Of a DNA stretch of 64,000 bases, positions 50,101-63,976 are shown in pieces; the stretch's first letter is position 1; the number at the start of each line of letters is the position of its first letter. The stretch lies in contig NC_135551.1 of the NCBI RefSeq assembly GCF_964340395.1, positions 21,290,503 to 21,354,502 on the forward strand, in the 5' to 3' direction. The notes under the pieces were generated by a model. The model was given only the letters and a program-made list of their open reading frames with translations. It made no database searches and was not told the DNA's origin. The stretch comes from Glandiceps talaboti. Its lineage: Eukaryota > Hemichordata > Enteropneusta > Spengelidae. The translations under genes and the position numbers were made by a program.

Positions 50101-52100
50101 AATCATTTTATTTATTTATTGACGGCAATGCATCTCGAAATCGAAAATTAAAAAGAAAGTACAAAGAAACCAAAATACAGAACATAAGGAACACCAAGAA
50201 TGGGACATTGGAAATTGTCTCCGTCGTCCATCCATAATTACGTCTTTCTCTGTCATGTACTATCCGATTTCAATCAAACCTGACAAAAAAAGGGATATCA
50301 CATGGGACATATGCACGTCACTTTGTTTCGCGACATATGCAAACTTGACCAAATGAAGGCCATATTTGTGGTTAAAAAGCAATATTTACTACAAAATTTA
50401 AAAAATGTCATACATAGAGACTCCAATCAAGAGTTATAAGTGTAGTTTTAATTTCATTGAGTCATTTGCATAGTTAATGTGTTTCTTGGCAATTATGCAG
50501 TATCTTGGCATATACGTTGATGATAACAAAGTATATCGGAACAACAATGCTTACGGAAGGAATTTCAGTTTACATATGGTTGAAACTGTTTTGTAGACTG
50601 ATTCACTTGTCAATATTGTACACTCACACACGTGTATTGAATCAGTTATAAGTACACAAACGCGTGTGTGCAGATGTACATGGTGAATTTGTATCTAATA
50701 ATACGGACCCCGAAGTCCATGCTGCCAAATTGCCAAAACGCGTTCAAATTGTACACAAACTGTAATCGCTCACGAGACATGCCATCAAGTAATACGTGGC
50801 AATGGTTGTGACTGATACCTCGCTATTGAATAATGAAATGAGTATTACTATATATGGATATCGAGTCAGATCAAACTAACGTAGGACTAGATTGAAAACC
50901 AAGTTGTCGCTCAATTTAAACCTGCAACTACGTAATTGTGCAATTTTTTTTAGCGAATACATCGTTAGTTGCTTGATGAAGAACTGTCCCAGTCGCAGCT
51001 AGTGCAGGTTTAATCTAGCAACAATGTAAAACGTGTCCGGAAAGATGATTTCGTGACAGCATCGTTATATCTCCACTAAAAAACAGAAAGCACTGATATA
51101 TTTACAGGAAGTATTATAAACGTTTCTTTTCAATCACACACATTGTGTCAGATAGTGACTTTAATAACCCTTGCACGCAAGTCAAAACATTTGACGCCCT
51201 CTCATACAAGTAGGGTTTTGTCTTCTTATTCATTCTATCTATCTGTGTGAGCAAATCATAATCATACTAACAGCTGTCACCACTTGGAACAGCGTACTCT
51301 TACTAGTCAAGCTTAGTGGATATAATCATGTGATTGTTAAAACAATATCAGGGCGCGAATCCTTGTTGAGAAGATTCAGTAAAATTTCTAAATTCTTCAT
51401 AATGGGTGAACAATGCTAAACAAAATAACAGTTTTCTACGTATTTATTTATTTACTTACATATTTTGATAAGTATACATTGAAAGCTTTTTTTAATTTTG
51501 AGAACATATTTTCCTGAAACCATATTTGTTTTTATCCATTGACCACAACCACCGCCGACCCAACTATCACCAAATGTCACCCCCACCACCACCGCCACCA
51601 CCACCACCACCACCACCACCTCTGTCACTACCAACACGAGCACCACATCGACTGCATTTACCTGCCAACTACATACAGCCACTAAAAGTTGCAGTAACTT
51701 TATTTTGCATGATAATGAAATAGAACATGTAGTGCATGGTCATGGGACTGAAGTTTAATTTCCGAAAAAGCAAGATATAAAATTGTGAAAGCGTTTGCAG
51801 AATGTAGTTTTTGTTTCACGCATTTCCGTTCATTTTGTTGTCAAGAATGACAACCCGCATTATCATGCCAGTTCCAGTTACTAGTATACATAAACCAATT
51901 CAAAGCTCGGTGCGAAATTACAATAATGATCAATTTGTGCAAACTAAACAATTTCCTTTCAATTGGTGAAAATAATAGTTTTCCGTTCACCAAAAGTCTA
52001 AAGCTGTACATTTGTAAAATTATGATTGAAACGGAAATAAGCCTGAAAAGTGAAAACGATCATAATTTAATGTGAGAAGGTAGATTCCACGAAAATACAC
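50101..52100. other. Intergenic, mostly unrecognised
   Basis: A (CCA)n array at about 51579-51620 and the faint unit-A similarity near 50960; otherwise nothing. Confidence 0.4.
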
Positions 52101-52107
52101 CCTCCCC

Positions 52108-52262
<155 letters not shown>

Positions 52263-52565
52263 CTAATCAAATATACAATACAGAATTTGACTTTTACAAT
52301 TGCTGCGTATGCAATTATTGATCGCTTGGTTGAAGAGCTAGCCTTCTGTCAACTACGTAGATTTGCGCACAGCACGGACGACCTAAATTGCCATATATGG
52401 TAGTACTAGTAGTGATAGTCAGTAATGTTCCCGCTACATCCTATATTAGGAGGTTTGTGTCAGGTGAGCGTTTTTATGATTTACATATATATGACACAAG
52501 CGGTTGCGTCAACGTAACTGAAAGTGCACGACGATTTAAATTCCTCGTACATATTTATTTAACAC

Positions 52566-52771
<206 letters not shown>

Positions 52772-53765
52772 CAACGTCCAAAATGTACTGCAATTTGCTT
52801 CAGTCAATAGAAAAATGTGTTCTGGCTTGCGAGAATATAAATTAGACGGACACGGAATAACGGATATTGGTGGCAGAATGTAGCGAAGTCGCCATTATCT
52901 ATATATCTACCCGCGACCGGATGTTTGAAATTTCATCTGGACAAGCTGTCCCCGTATGTTTATTTTAATCTGGTTATATTTCGATTGAAAATAATAGCAT
53001 TTGCTTGCCCTTTGTCTGGTTTTAGTGAAATGTATATAGAAAGCTTTTATTGGAACACGTAGCAAAGTTTGGAGGACACAAACATGGTGTGAAAGGGAAG
53101 TTGACCTATAACTCTAAATTACTGGTAAAATTGAATGCGCAGTTATCACTTTCAAGCTTTCTTGGCGCGATGGCCAACTGTTACAACTGCGAGTATGAAT
53201 TAATACAAAACTGTAAAAGCGCGCAGTATAACTTATGATAATTACTTTTAATATAACTTATGGGCACCATCTACTGTCCGTCCAGCGGAGCGATAATTCC
53301 TAACATCAAAGCGAAAGGAATGCTAAAATAACTGTTCTCTGAGATTTCAATCGTGTACACTCACAGATTTTTCCCCGAACTGGTCATCACCGCAGAACAA
53401 TTGACGTAGACGCGCGTTGTCGTGACGTAGAACGAACAGATTGCAAATCCCGTATTATTGTTCGAAAGCTTTCAACTTGGCTTGTGTATGGTATAATTCA
53501 GCTTAAGGGAAAATACTTTATGATAATACAAAGGATATACTGCATTGCACTTCGCTAAATTATTGACTTGTAAATGTATTTCATGTTTACAATCTCAGAT
53601 AAATGGATGCCCAGCATGACAGAATTACAAATATAATCTAGATGATATCAGATGTTGTAAACGTGATGTTTATGTAATAATGCACTATGTTCTTGAACAT
53701 TTAAAACCCACACTGGTTGCATCCGGGACGTTTTCTTGTCATCAAACAACCAAACATATAAATAA

Positions 53766-53868
<103 letters not shown>

Positions 53869-53974
53869 AAATTAAATCATTTTGCGTTATACTTTGAGCC
53901 TTGTATCACGCATCACTCTAATTACTGCAATGTGGTTGGTTACACTCGCGGTTGGTTCACTGTGTGTGTATCAC

Positions 53975-54299
53975 TCGGGCCTTTGTGTGGTTCCGATTAC
54001 GCTCAATTTTAGAATAGATAGGGTAGGTAGATTTTTTACTTTGTTTTATTATATTTTTTCATGTGTGAGTGTCTAGTTCAGGTTTTCCATTGCTTTCCAT
54101 ATGGACTCTGTGTTATGTATTTCTTCCTATCAGATGTACAGCCATTACAGATTGGAAGAGCAGTTTTACATTGTCTTTTTTAGTTGATGTCAGTTTCCGC
54201 ATCCACTATTTTTCATATATCTAAAACAAGTTTAGGATAGGCAGTGAAAAAGTAGGTGGGGACGGCTAACCGGAATCAAGCATTTATTTTTTAGGCCTC
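53975..54299. mobile_element. MITE-like dispersed repeat, copy 2
   Basis: Shorter copy (about 325 bp) of the element at 4280-4668, with the same landmarks and an AGGCCT terminus at the right. It lies just 3' of the last exon of the minus-strand gene, where its TTTATTTTTT end would read as an AATAAA-type poly(A) signal on the minus strand. Confidence 0.7.
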
Positions 54300-54373
54300 A
54301 AAGTCAAATTCCTACAGCGATATCCCTCTACTAAAAGGAGTGTGTCTGAGGTCATTCAGATAACTTACAAAAT

Positions 54374-57300
54374 TTATGAATTCGTATTCGTGCTCGCGTG
54401 ATGAACAGCGTCAGTGGTCTCCGCAGTGACAAACCCTGAGGTCAAAAAGGAATTTCAAACAACAAAATGAAGAAAGATTTTGAGGGAATAATGTCATTAT
54501 ATCTCCTGAAGCATAATTTATGTAAAATCGGCAATTTGGAAAGTTTTCACTCATACATTGAACATCGCAGAACCAGTGACGTAGGCACCACTAGTTTTCA
54601 GGACGTAGAACGAACCAAGTATATATAATCAAACTTGTCTTACACGTGTGGTAAATAGAAACAGAATGCGATGTTATCTTAAACCAAATTGCCAAGGATG
54701 ACCAAGATACCTTCATTGATAATTATAATTCCACATCTTTTAACTTTTCAAATTTGTCACATATCAATTTTCTGTATTTTGTTTGAGATTGCAAACCGTC
54801 CAATAAGTTCACAATACTCGGTACAGGCAATACAATTTTACCTACCAGGTTTGCCAAAACAAAATGACGATGAGCTAGCCATTTTTGAGAAAATGATAAT
54901 ACAGACAGACCTGTAGACAGACACAGACTCCTGGCAGACACACAAACGCACATACTTTTCATCCTATCATAACCTTCCTTACGGAAGGTGAAAATGCTAT
55001 TGCAGGTACCGAGAATTTAAATTCAATTATATAGACCATTTTGCCACTTGTGGTAATAGAAATTTGACAACCTTATGATAGGCTTACCGTATAAGCATAA
55101 CTAATATACGTATTTCTGTTAACACGAAACCATGTTTTCGGAGGAAATGCAAAAAAATGAAAGAAGGAAATACCAATGGTTGCGACCGATTGAAAGTTTT
55201 TGTTAAGAGATTTACAGAAAACATGCAGAGTGTCAAATAACACTTTTGTTCACGACGGATCTGTTTATTCTGCTGAGATAAACTCTGATACACCAGCTGA
55301 CACATTGCACTATCGTTTTAGCAGTTAAAGCTGTTACGACGTGGTGTTCAAAAAGAAAAAAAGAAAGCAACGGCTTTTGCTGTCCAAACGGGTGAAATCT
55401 TAATTTGAACGTTCCCATTCTTTATTTAAAAAACCCGAAATATTTGCGACGTAATCGAACGATTACCATATCCCTCATTGAACACATTGATCAACGTACA
55501 ATCAAACCGACTGGAATGCAGTCTAGAGGAAATTGCTAACTAATTGATAATGTGTCGAGTTTGAATGGTGTATGTCACAAAAAATAAAATATTAATCTAA
55601 AAGTAAAATTCTTGAAGAATTGACCATTCCAAAGAATTATGTTTTCCCTTGCTGTAAAATTTACCTGAACTCACCCTGCAGTGTAGCAACGGAATTCAGT
55701 CCTGGCTCCAAAGTAACAGATGACATGTTTAAGATAATCAATTTATCGATACACTGCCTTAATATTTCGTAAATGAATATTCGAACATTTCACCTTTTGT
55801 AAGGAAAATCATTTGAAAAAAAAACCCCACTCAATTAGCTAGGATGAAATCCGTGACGTAACAGCACAGTTATGATGTCACATGTAACATATTGCCGCCT
55901 GGTATGTTTCACATTCAACCAAATCAACGGGAAGATTGATGCTTTTACGTGGACAGGTTTGGGTCTCGGGATGGGTGGGCAAAAGAGTCAAATTTCATGT
56001 GGACAGGCTTTGGCCAGGGAGCGGCAAGAGAGGCGAATTCAATGTGGAACGGTTTTGGGAGTTTACAAATATTCATATGGCAATACATGTTTGACAAATC
56101 TACACAAAATGTTTAAGAAAATGAAAATTTACAGAACTGGTGGGATTATGAAGTAGACATAAATCTATGTGCCTGGTACATTGAAGACAACGCACACCCT
56201 ACATGAATCTCTGCACCCAAGGTGAATTTCAAGAAAACAGTAAAATCAGTTTTAAGCTAGAAACTGAAATGGTGACTATATTCACTCCAAGTGGCTGAAA
56301 ACAATGGAAATGTGCTATTGAAATGAACAAATCTCTACGTACCGAAACCAAGATAAATGTATCTATTGTAATAAAGCATTGGAAAGACAACCTCAAGAGA
56401 AATTGAGCCTGTAATTATATTTTTGAGGATGACAGATTGTTGGTAGTGAAGCCTTTGCTGATGATTAAACTCTTCTGCTATGGGAAAGTGGGCCTAAGGA
56501 AATGTGTGCGGTGAAAGTGTGATTGAGTGATGACAGGAAGCTATCTAATCGCATCCTCTCATAGTTAGTGTGAGATACGACTGAAACGTACGACCGGGTC
56601 AATATATATATCAAGTTACAGCTACCTCTCTTCATGTAAAAATGGCACCTCTTGGAGAATAAGTTTACAAAATAAGTGTACAAAGTATTACGTGTTAACA
56701 ACAATGCTATCTGAAGAGTCGTTCGCATACCTCGATATGGTAAGAAGAAATGCTCACCATCATTTCAAGGTAAGAAATGCAAATGTAATTTTTTGTCCTA
56801 AGTCAGTGAGATTACGATGACCAAGGATATTTCGTAGACATTAATTAATACGGAGGAGACGAACTCGGGAGAGAGTATTACATGTGTAAAAGTACTCCAT
56901 CCAGTCTTTATCTGCCTTGATTACATGAAATATGATTCTAGAAAAAGATAAAATATTGAATCTAAGAATAACAATTAAAAAAATTAAAAATTAAAATCAA
57001 CACCGCAACTCATACAAAGTCAATAAATTAGAATACGATACATTGATGTCCTACTGAAGTACATTTACAGCGCACAAAACACATACATACATACATACAT
57101 ACATACATACATACATACATACATACATACATTACATACATACATACATACATACACTATCAACTGATTCTTTAAGCAAAAGGTTTATCACCGAATTCAT
57201 ACATTAACTTAATTGATGAAAACACATATTTTACTAAGAGAGAAATCGATGAAGGCGCGGAGAAGCTTACAACGTGACATGGCATGGCATGACATGGAAC

Positions 57301-57744
57301 ATTTATGGAATTCGCCGAGGAAATATCCTTCGATTTTTCGCGGGATTAAGAGCAACATTTCATGACCGTTAGCATGAGACCACAACCTGCGTTTTATTTT
57401 AACCTGTGTCCTGTTGTCAATCAACCCATATATCAAAATCTCGTCACACAATGCATAATCATATATTGGTATACGTTTAATGCCACACATACATGTATAT
57501 TGGAAGTTTTAACATAATTATGATTAAAATCGGGTTATCGGGGGTATTTGGTTAAACCTATGGCCCACTTTCATGACACACAGCAAAGTATCTATTTATT
57601 GTAAAAATAAAATATCGTGTCAATCTTTTATTGGACCGCACAGAATTAACAACAGTAACAGAAGGTAGAAGACAAACGTACAAATATGGACAGAAAGAGA
57701 GGGACAAAATAGTGACGTGAGCGACATCTGGAGGAGTTTGAGAG

Positions 57745-57785
<41 letters not shown>

Positions 57786-59065
57786 TTTTAACACTATGTA
57801 CCATTGTACTGATACATTTAGAATGGTTTATGTATCTTTTTCATATATCTGCTAAGCCTACCACATTTTCACAGTCACTCGGAAAATAGTGAATATTTTT
57901 GTTTAATTGTCGGAAATAATCATATTTATGTTAAATCAATGCGAATGACAAGAAGTTAATTAGGAGATTCACAATTTCCGCAACTCGCCTTGTACCAGTT
58001 GATGTATTAGTAGATATTACAAATAACAGTTGGCGGTATGGCAGACACAATGACGTGAAGACCAGTAACAAAAATATATATATATATCTATATATATATG
58101 GAATCGAATTTTAACATTCTATGTTGAGTCAAATTTCCCTTCCTTTTAAACTGGAATTGTGCACAAACAGTAGAGTATGTCATGTCAATATTTTTGTCTA
58201 AAGAGATTACGTTTTCACAATTAATTCGCGACTACTGGTGTTTGTTGCATCTAGAGAATTATTAAACAAAAAAATGCATTTTTTTTTTACATTTTCTATA
58301 ATTTCTTATCGAGACAATAAAACTCTTCTTAAAAGTTCAAAAAGTTGCCCCAATGTTTCTGGAGAAATCAACCCTAGAAAGTACAACTTACCTTTTCTGT
58401 TTCCAATTGAACAACCTGAAATATCGGAGTCGAAATGTTGAAAGCAGCAACTATTTGCACCCACAGCAAAATGCGTGTATGATTTGATCGTTTGCAAGGC
58501 CTATATTTGCTATTAGCATAATTCTATCGCCTTTGCGCCTGCGCTCACTGTGACATGTGCAAAAGTCACTCATGCGTACGTTTTACCTGTCCATCAGAGT
58601 TTGGGAACAGCTGGTTCGAATTAATCATCTTTGAAAAAATATGTCATGTCATGGTAATATCGATCGGAAAAGGGGAAGCTGTATTAGATTAATTTCTTTT
58701 TGTATATATTATTCCATTTTTAGGTAGCTGAAACCATAACGACACTTTTCTAGGATGGAAAATTTCGGCTACAAACTACTACAACATATACTGAAAAGTA
58801 TCAGCTGTCATGACCATCCATTAATACCTCAGAGATATACCCCTGTGACCACTTATTAAGTCCCCACACTAGCAACCATATGATGAACCTACGTCATCCA
58901 TATCATAAATACACGAAATTCTGTTACTGCTTCGACGTATAATTTTCTGGAATTACTGTGATCTATAAGTGCAGCGTCCAAGCCCAAGACTAGACAATTT
59001 GAAAGAAAAGGAAAGAAAGAAAGAAGAAGAAGAAGAAGAAGAAGAAGAAGAAGAAGAAGAAGAAG

Positions 59066-59096
<31 letters not shown>

Positions 59097-62000
59097 GCAG
59101 AGTCCTAACAAAGTCCTAACGCTAGCAACCATTTCATAAATGTACGTCTCAGCCATATAAACACACGAATTTTGTTATGCGTTGAAGTATATCTCTGGAA
59201 TATTTGTATCTATATTTGCAGCGTCCATGTAATGTCTAAAACTAGACTGACTATTAAGACGAATGAGAAGAATATACAAAAAGTGGTTACAGCAACCTTT
59301 ATAGAGTATTGGCGTATATCACATTTATAACATTGAATATTTCAACTAAACTGATTTCAACACAACAGTTGATTTTTTGGTGTGTAGAATTCGATCCAGA
59401 TAATCCTTGACATTAAAACGTCTTCTAGTTCTTCTGGCTTTTCATCAACCGTTTCCTAAAGTTCCAAGACTTTACAATTTAATGTTACACGAAAATGGCG
59501 TAGTTTTGAGATTCTCGCATTTAGATCTGTACTCTTGAAAATCAAATAACAATCCGGTACGTACAAATTTTACTATGACGTTCTGCTATTTATTTTGAGA
59601 TGAAATCAACAGTACACATGTGGACTGCTGAACAATTAATTGTACCACGTCATTGTATAACTACATATTGACTTTTTTTAAAAGTAGGGTAAATATTTTT
59701 TAGCACGTAATCATTTTCAAATATTGAGTTTTTAAAAAATCTAATATTCGTTATATCAATGTCTGATTAGGATCTGTACAATATGTTGATACAAATTAGG
59801 CAGAAATGAAAGTTTTAACAGTTGAAAGTACAGTTTTTTATGTTTGAATCTCGTTGTATCGTGACAATGCTAGATCAAAGGGCTAATCCGGCCACGTTTA
59901 CAGTGCATTTCCTGTTGAATGGTGTCAACATAGCTGCAGTAAATATTTTCATAATCGGATCTTGTATAGGAAGTCATTTCATGACGTGTGAAACCTATGG
60001 TAGCTCCACCTTACGAAAATGATTGAAAATAATTAATAATCATGTGGCATAAAAAACGAGAACTAGATCATTCTAGTAAACTTGATAATCAAATAATTTG
60101 ATAGAGTAATCAATGCATTACATATAGACATTTTATCGTCTGGTTCAACAAATATCATACCAACAATGCTACATTTTATCATCTGGCTAGACAAATATCT
60201 TACCAACAGTGCTACATTTGGCACAACAAATATCTTACCAACGTTGCTACATTTTATCGTCTGGCTTGGCAAATATCTTACCAACATTGCTACATTTTAT
60301 CGTCTGGCTCAATAAATATCTCAGAGACATGACTAAATCTTCTAGTTTGGCTCGACCATTAGGTTTATATATTAATATATTGTCCTTGTACATTTAATTG
60401 ATAATGGTAGCTCCCCACGGTCGGCACCGAGAAAATGCAACAAGGCTTGTTACATCGTTAAGATGTATGACGCGCCAGACGATAAAAGAAACAATATTGG
60501 TAAGACCTTTGTCGCGCAAGACGATAAAATAAAGCAATGTTAGTAAGATTTTTGTACAGACAAGTAACGTTTTCAGGTTTCACGATTTTCGTTGTAATAC
60601 ATATACATACCTCTGCTAGACTTTTTATTTGCTCCACACATGATACTAACAGTTTACAGTAGGTGATGTGTGAATACATGTCAGTCCGTGACATACGTAA
60701 CCATAACGGTAGAAAGTTGTCAATTTCTCCTTAATATACTTTATGATTGTGTCAACACTCACAATGAGAAAAATGTTTTATAAACATAAATATAAACATA
60801 ATTATAAACTTTATATATTATCTGCCATCTAATTTAAGTCAATACATGATGACATAAAATTGAGTAGAATGCACACCAAATACTAACTTTCCTGAATTAA
60901 AGTTCTTGAAATTCTTCAAATTGTATGAAATCTGAAATATATTATGTAAAAATTTACGACACAATGTTTTGTCACCCTTAATGTAAGTCATATGGCGAAG
61001 CATACACTAAGATATTCCGTAAATACCAAAAAAGTTTGCATTAACTATGCAAATGAATCAATTAAATTAACAACTGCAACATCAAGCGATATCGGATATG
61101 AGCGCCAAACAATTTAATATGCAAATAACACATTAAAATAAAAAATCTGCACCATCAAGCTAAATAGGCAATTTGCTATCGTTCATATACATATAGAATA
61201 CATGAAATTTGAAGCTTGTATCATTAAACCATTAATTATTGCCTAATTAATTAATTAATTAATTGATTGATTACCTATGCAAATGACTTATTAAAATTAA
61301 AAGCTACATGGAGACATCTTTTTTATCACCGGTTTATATATTATGAAATTGTGTGAAAATTGTGGCATGTGTACATATTACATATTTTTATCTAAATTAT
61401 GCAAATGACTCATTGCAATGAAAAGTTACATCTGTCTAATTACTAAAAATCATTAACTATTCAAAAGACTCTTACAAAATAAAAATTACATTAACAAGAT
61501 TTATAGGACGAGTGCACTTTGGTATCAACCATGAATGTGTTCAATTACAATACGATGCTTGCATTCTAAGGTATATTCTAATTACTAGAAATCATTAATC
61601 ATGCAAAAGAACAAGTTTGGCTTGTATTGATTGCAATTAATTAACGCCAAATACTGAAAGTGAACCACAGTGAGCCCATGGACCGTCTTACAATAAACAT
61701 AAATAATAAACATAAACAAATAGTTATACTTTTGTTTGTGATTAACAATTTTATTTCCATGCACTAATACAACCATGGTGCAATATTATAACTAACTTTT
61801 GAATACCCACCAACTTTTTATCTCTCACTCATTTTAGTCCGGTTTTGGCTCTTGCATTTCATCTTCAGACATTGGTATCCGACTGTGCTTTGTATGTTTT
61901 AACCGTAGACGTTGGATATTCTATGTTTCAACATAGACCCAAGACGAAAATTTAGTGTCTAAGGTTTTACTTCAACTACAAACGTCGAATCTGTTCACAA

Positions 62001-63281
62001 ACTTCAATATTTTGCAATGTCAACAGCGGTAGAGGCTAGAATTGCTAATTGCGTACGTGTTGAACACTATGACAACATATTGATAGCTAAGGATATCATT
62101 GTGGTCGGCTTAGTAGAGTTGGCCACACACATCACTGGACTTTGGAGTACAACCTTGACAATGATACCGGAACGACTGTGATCACCTGATTTGGCTTCCA
62201 GGTGACATGCGGTATACTGTTTGATTTTGAGAGTATTTCTAAAAACCCAACTACCCAGACAACAGTGATTTGCCCTATTTCGACAGGTAGGTGAAGGATT
62301 AATCTGTAATCGAGGCACATGTCCTTTTTCAATCGTTCATAACAATAAGCTGAATATTGACTATAAATGTAGTGTTGTTTACTTAAACAAACCTCAAACA
62401 ACCGTACTAGATGTGGTCCGAGAAAAGCACTGGAATGTTATAACGAGGTATATATAGAACCCCACTCCCACCCTCAGCAACCCATTGTTTCGAAAATTTT
62501 ACAATTGAAATCAAACAAATAGAATACATACAGCTGGCCTATCTGTCAGACTTCGCAACTGGCAGAGTTTTGCATTTAATCTTCGATAGTGGTCATATTT
62601 GCCTTTCTGATTACTTGCTTGCGACAATCTCTATGTAAGTAAGTAATCACTGAAATATGCGTTATATGGCAGAGGTGCAACAGAAAAAAACTACAAACTC
62701 AAGATAATGAGAATGAAACATACACCCCAATTATAGATACATATCTGTAGCATTCATTTCTGAAATGTTCTCCTTATAAGGGTGACCTTTTTTTGTTTTG
62801 TTTCTCATCTCCAGTGGAATAGTCAGGTGGGACGGGCGGGCGAAATAAAAAAAAAGGGGGCAAGAAAAAAAATCTGTATTTTTTCAGTTCTATTCTCTGT
62901 CCTTTCTGTCCTGTCAGTCTCTCTACAACTTCTTTTCTCTTCTCTTTATTGAATCCTCGTTACAGGTCTCTTTCCTTCATTTTAGCAAGGTTGACAAGTT
63001 CGTAGAACAACTTTGTAAGAAGACGAATACTTATCATCCTGATGGGTGTTTAGCTGTATTCATCACCTGTACAGTGCTCCTCTGCCACGTGTGCACAGAC
63101 TTGACGAATTTCATGAGTACTGTAGTTACTGAAATACTTTCAATCACGACACTACATGCCTTATACTGCCTTGTTAACTTTTTTGTTCTTGTATTTACAT
63201 TCTTTACATATTGCCAATTGACCGATCGCCGAGATTGATTGACAGATTCCATTGACCAATCAAAGAGCGTAATTCCGCCAT
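54374..63281 (-). CDS. Unrecognised seven-exon gene (splice prediction, ~168 residues)
   Basis: Exons (minus): 63208-63281, 63067-63128, about 62186-62349, 58587-58628, 58392-58415 (24 nt), 55675-55753 and 54374-54435 with stop TAA. All have AG/GT borders, and junction phases 2, 1, 0, 0, 0, 1 agree throughout. The product starts MAELRSLIGQWNL; exon 2 has E-I-R-Q-V-C-A-H-V-A-E-E-H-C; exon 3 has YCYERLKKDMCLDYR; later parts read VVQLETEK, CIDKLIILNMSS and PGLNSVATLQG. It looks like a soluble, partly helical protein with no signal peptide. Exon 3 could instead end at 62255 (also phase 0), giving about 145 residues. A GC box and CCAAT motif lie upstream. I recognise no family; weakest points are the 79-nt first intron and modest acceptors of exons 2 and 6. 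Confidence 0.45.
57080..57156. repeat. (ATAC)n microsatellite
   Basis: CATA/ATAC units with one short interruption near 57132. Confidence 0.97.
57744..57786. repeat. (GAAA)n / (GA)n array
   Basis: Six or so GAAA units followed by GA. Confidence 0.95.
59004..59100. repeat. (GAAA)n(AGA)n(ACA)n compound array
   Basis: GAAA, then AGA trinucleotides 59021-59067, then ACA to 59095. Confidence 0.95.
60118..60560. repeat. 42-bp repeat family, array 3 (inverted halves)
   Basis: Plus-orientation units at 60126-60330 (ACATTTTATCGTCTGGCTC) face minus-orientation units at 60472-60560 (GCGCAAGACGATAAAATAA). Same family as 7820 and 20725; the inverted arrangement resembles that of array 2. Confidence 0.85.
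60561..62180. other. Intron of the minus-strand gene, no other feature
   Basis: Very AT-rich; several loosely similar short segments (TATGCAAATGA and ATTAAAATTAAAA types around 61060, 61280 and 61395) suggest decayed repeats. Confidence 0.4.
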
Positions 63282-63421
63282 GTGCACTTGCACGTGTCAC
63301 AGCCTACGACAAACCATGCAAAACGTGCGAAGTTGTCGTAGCAGCAACGGTAACTAAGGGGGGCGTGGCTACAGTGCTCAGGGCGATCGGCCAATTACTG
63401 GTTTACAAGTAATACTGAAGA
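63282..63421. promoter_or_regulatory. Candidate bidirectional promoter
   Basis: Short CpG-containing interval between the minus-strand gene start (63281) and a plus-strand ORF (63422). Contains a GC box (GGGGGCGTGG at 63360), a CCAAT motif (63391) and RFX-like half-sites (GGTAAC at 63350). Assignments are by eye. Confidence 0.4.
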
Positions 63422-63550
63422 ATGGAAGTGTACATGGCATTATGTTTGGTGCTCCTTTCATGTTTACTGAATGGCAGCCATATTTGTAGTAAATCAATCA
63501 CTACATTACTGCATAACTCAAAAACTATTCAAGTGTTTAACCCCTTATGA
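63422..63550 (+). CDS. Short ORF with signal-peptide-like start (possible first exon)
   Basis: Forty-two codons. The first 22 residues look like a signal peptide: MEVY, then hydrophobic MALCLVLLSCLL, then NGSHIC. If a donor at TTT/GTAGTA (about 63491) is used this would be the first exon of a secreted or membrane protein running off the right edge; otherwise it is a chance ORF. The downstream part overlaps a 44-bp tandem duplication, which argues that coding does not extend that far. Confidence 0.25.
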   Translation: MEVYMALCLVLLSCLLNGSHICSKSITTLLHNSKTIQVFNPL

Positions 63551-63612
63551 TCACATGCAACCTTTAACCTATTCAAGTGTTTAGCCCCTTATGATCACAT
63601 GCAACCTTTAAC
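63525..63612. repeat. 44-bp tandem duplication
   Basis: Two copies of a 44-bp unit beginning CTATTCAAGTGTTTA, differing at one base. Confidence 0.95.
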
Positions 63613-63944
63613 CTTTGATTTTACCTTGACCTGCAGGGTAAATCATCAAACAAAATCATTAAGCTATTACTCACATACTGCAGACACTGTGTAGCAATTA
63701 CGTGTGGCTAAATGTCTTATAGATCATGTCTGTAGATAATGCAGAACCAGATAGTCATACTCTAACTCTACATATCACGTTTATTCAATATTCGTAGTGA
63801 ACAATCATGATTTACTACAAAACCTAAAAACGTTTTGCCTGGTTTAAACTTTCTTTTGAGATATTGACCTTTGGCCTTGACTTTAAAGTCTATTTGAATT
63901 CAGCATTTTCCTGTGTTATCACACACATTGTAATATTTATTGGT

Positions 63945-63976
63945 TTCTATCATAGACTTGGTGGAGGGTCTATGTT
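63945..63976. repeat. Dispersed GGTGGAGGGTCTATG motif
   Basis: CATAGACTTGGTGGAGGGTCTATG repeats the right arm of the palindrome at 12079-12117 and is itself flanked by an inverted CATAGA/TCTATG. Confidence 0.7.

Noticed and set aside
62067-62318. Minus frame with C-R-N-R-A-N-H-C-C and A-C-H-L-E, at first suspected of being a cystine-knot exon
   Set aside because: Cysteine spacing fits no knot family I know, and the overlapping frame (YCYERLKKDMC...) connects in phase with neighbouring exons, so that frame was preferred.
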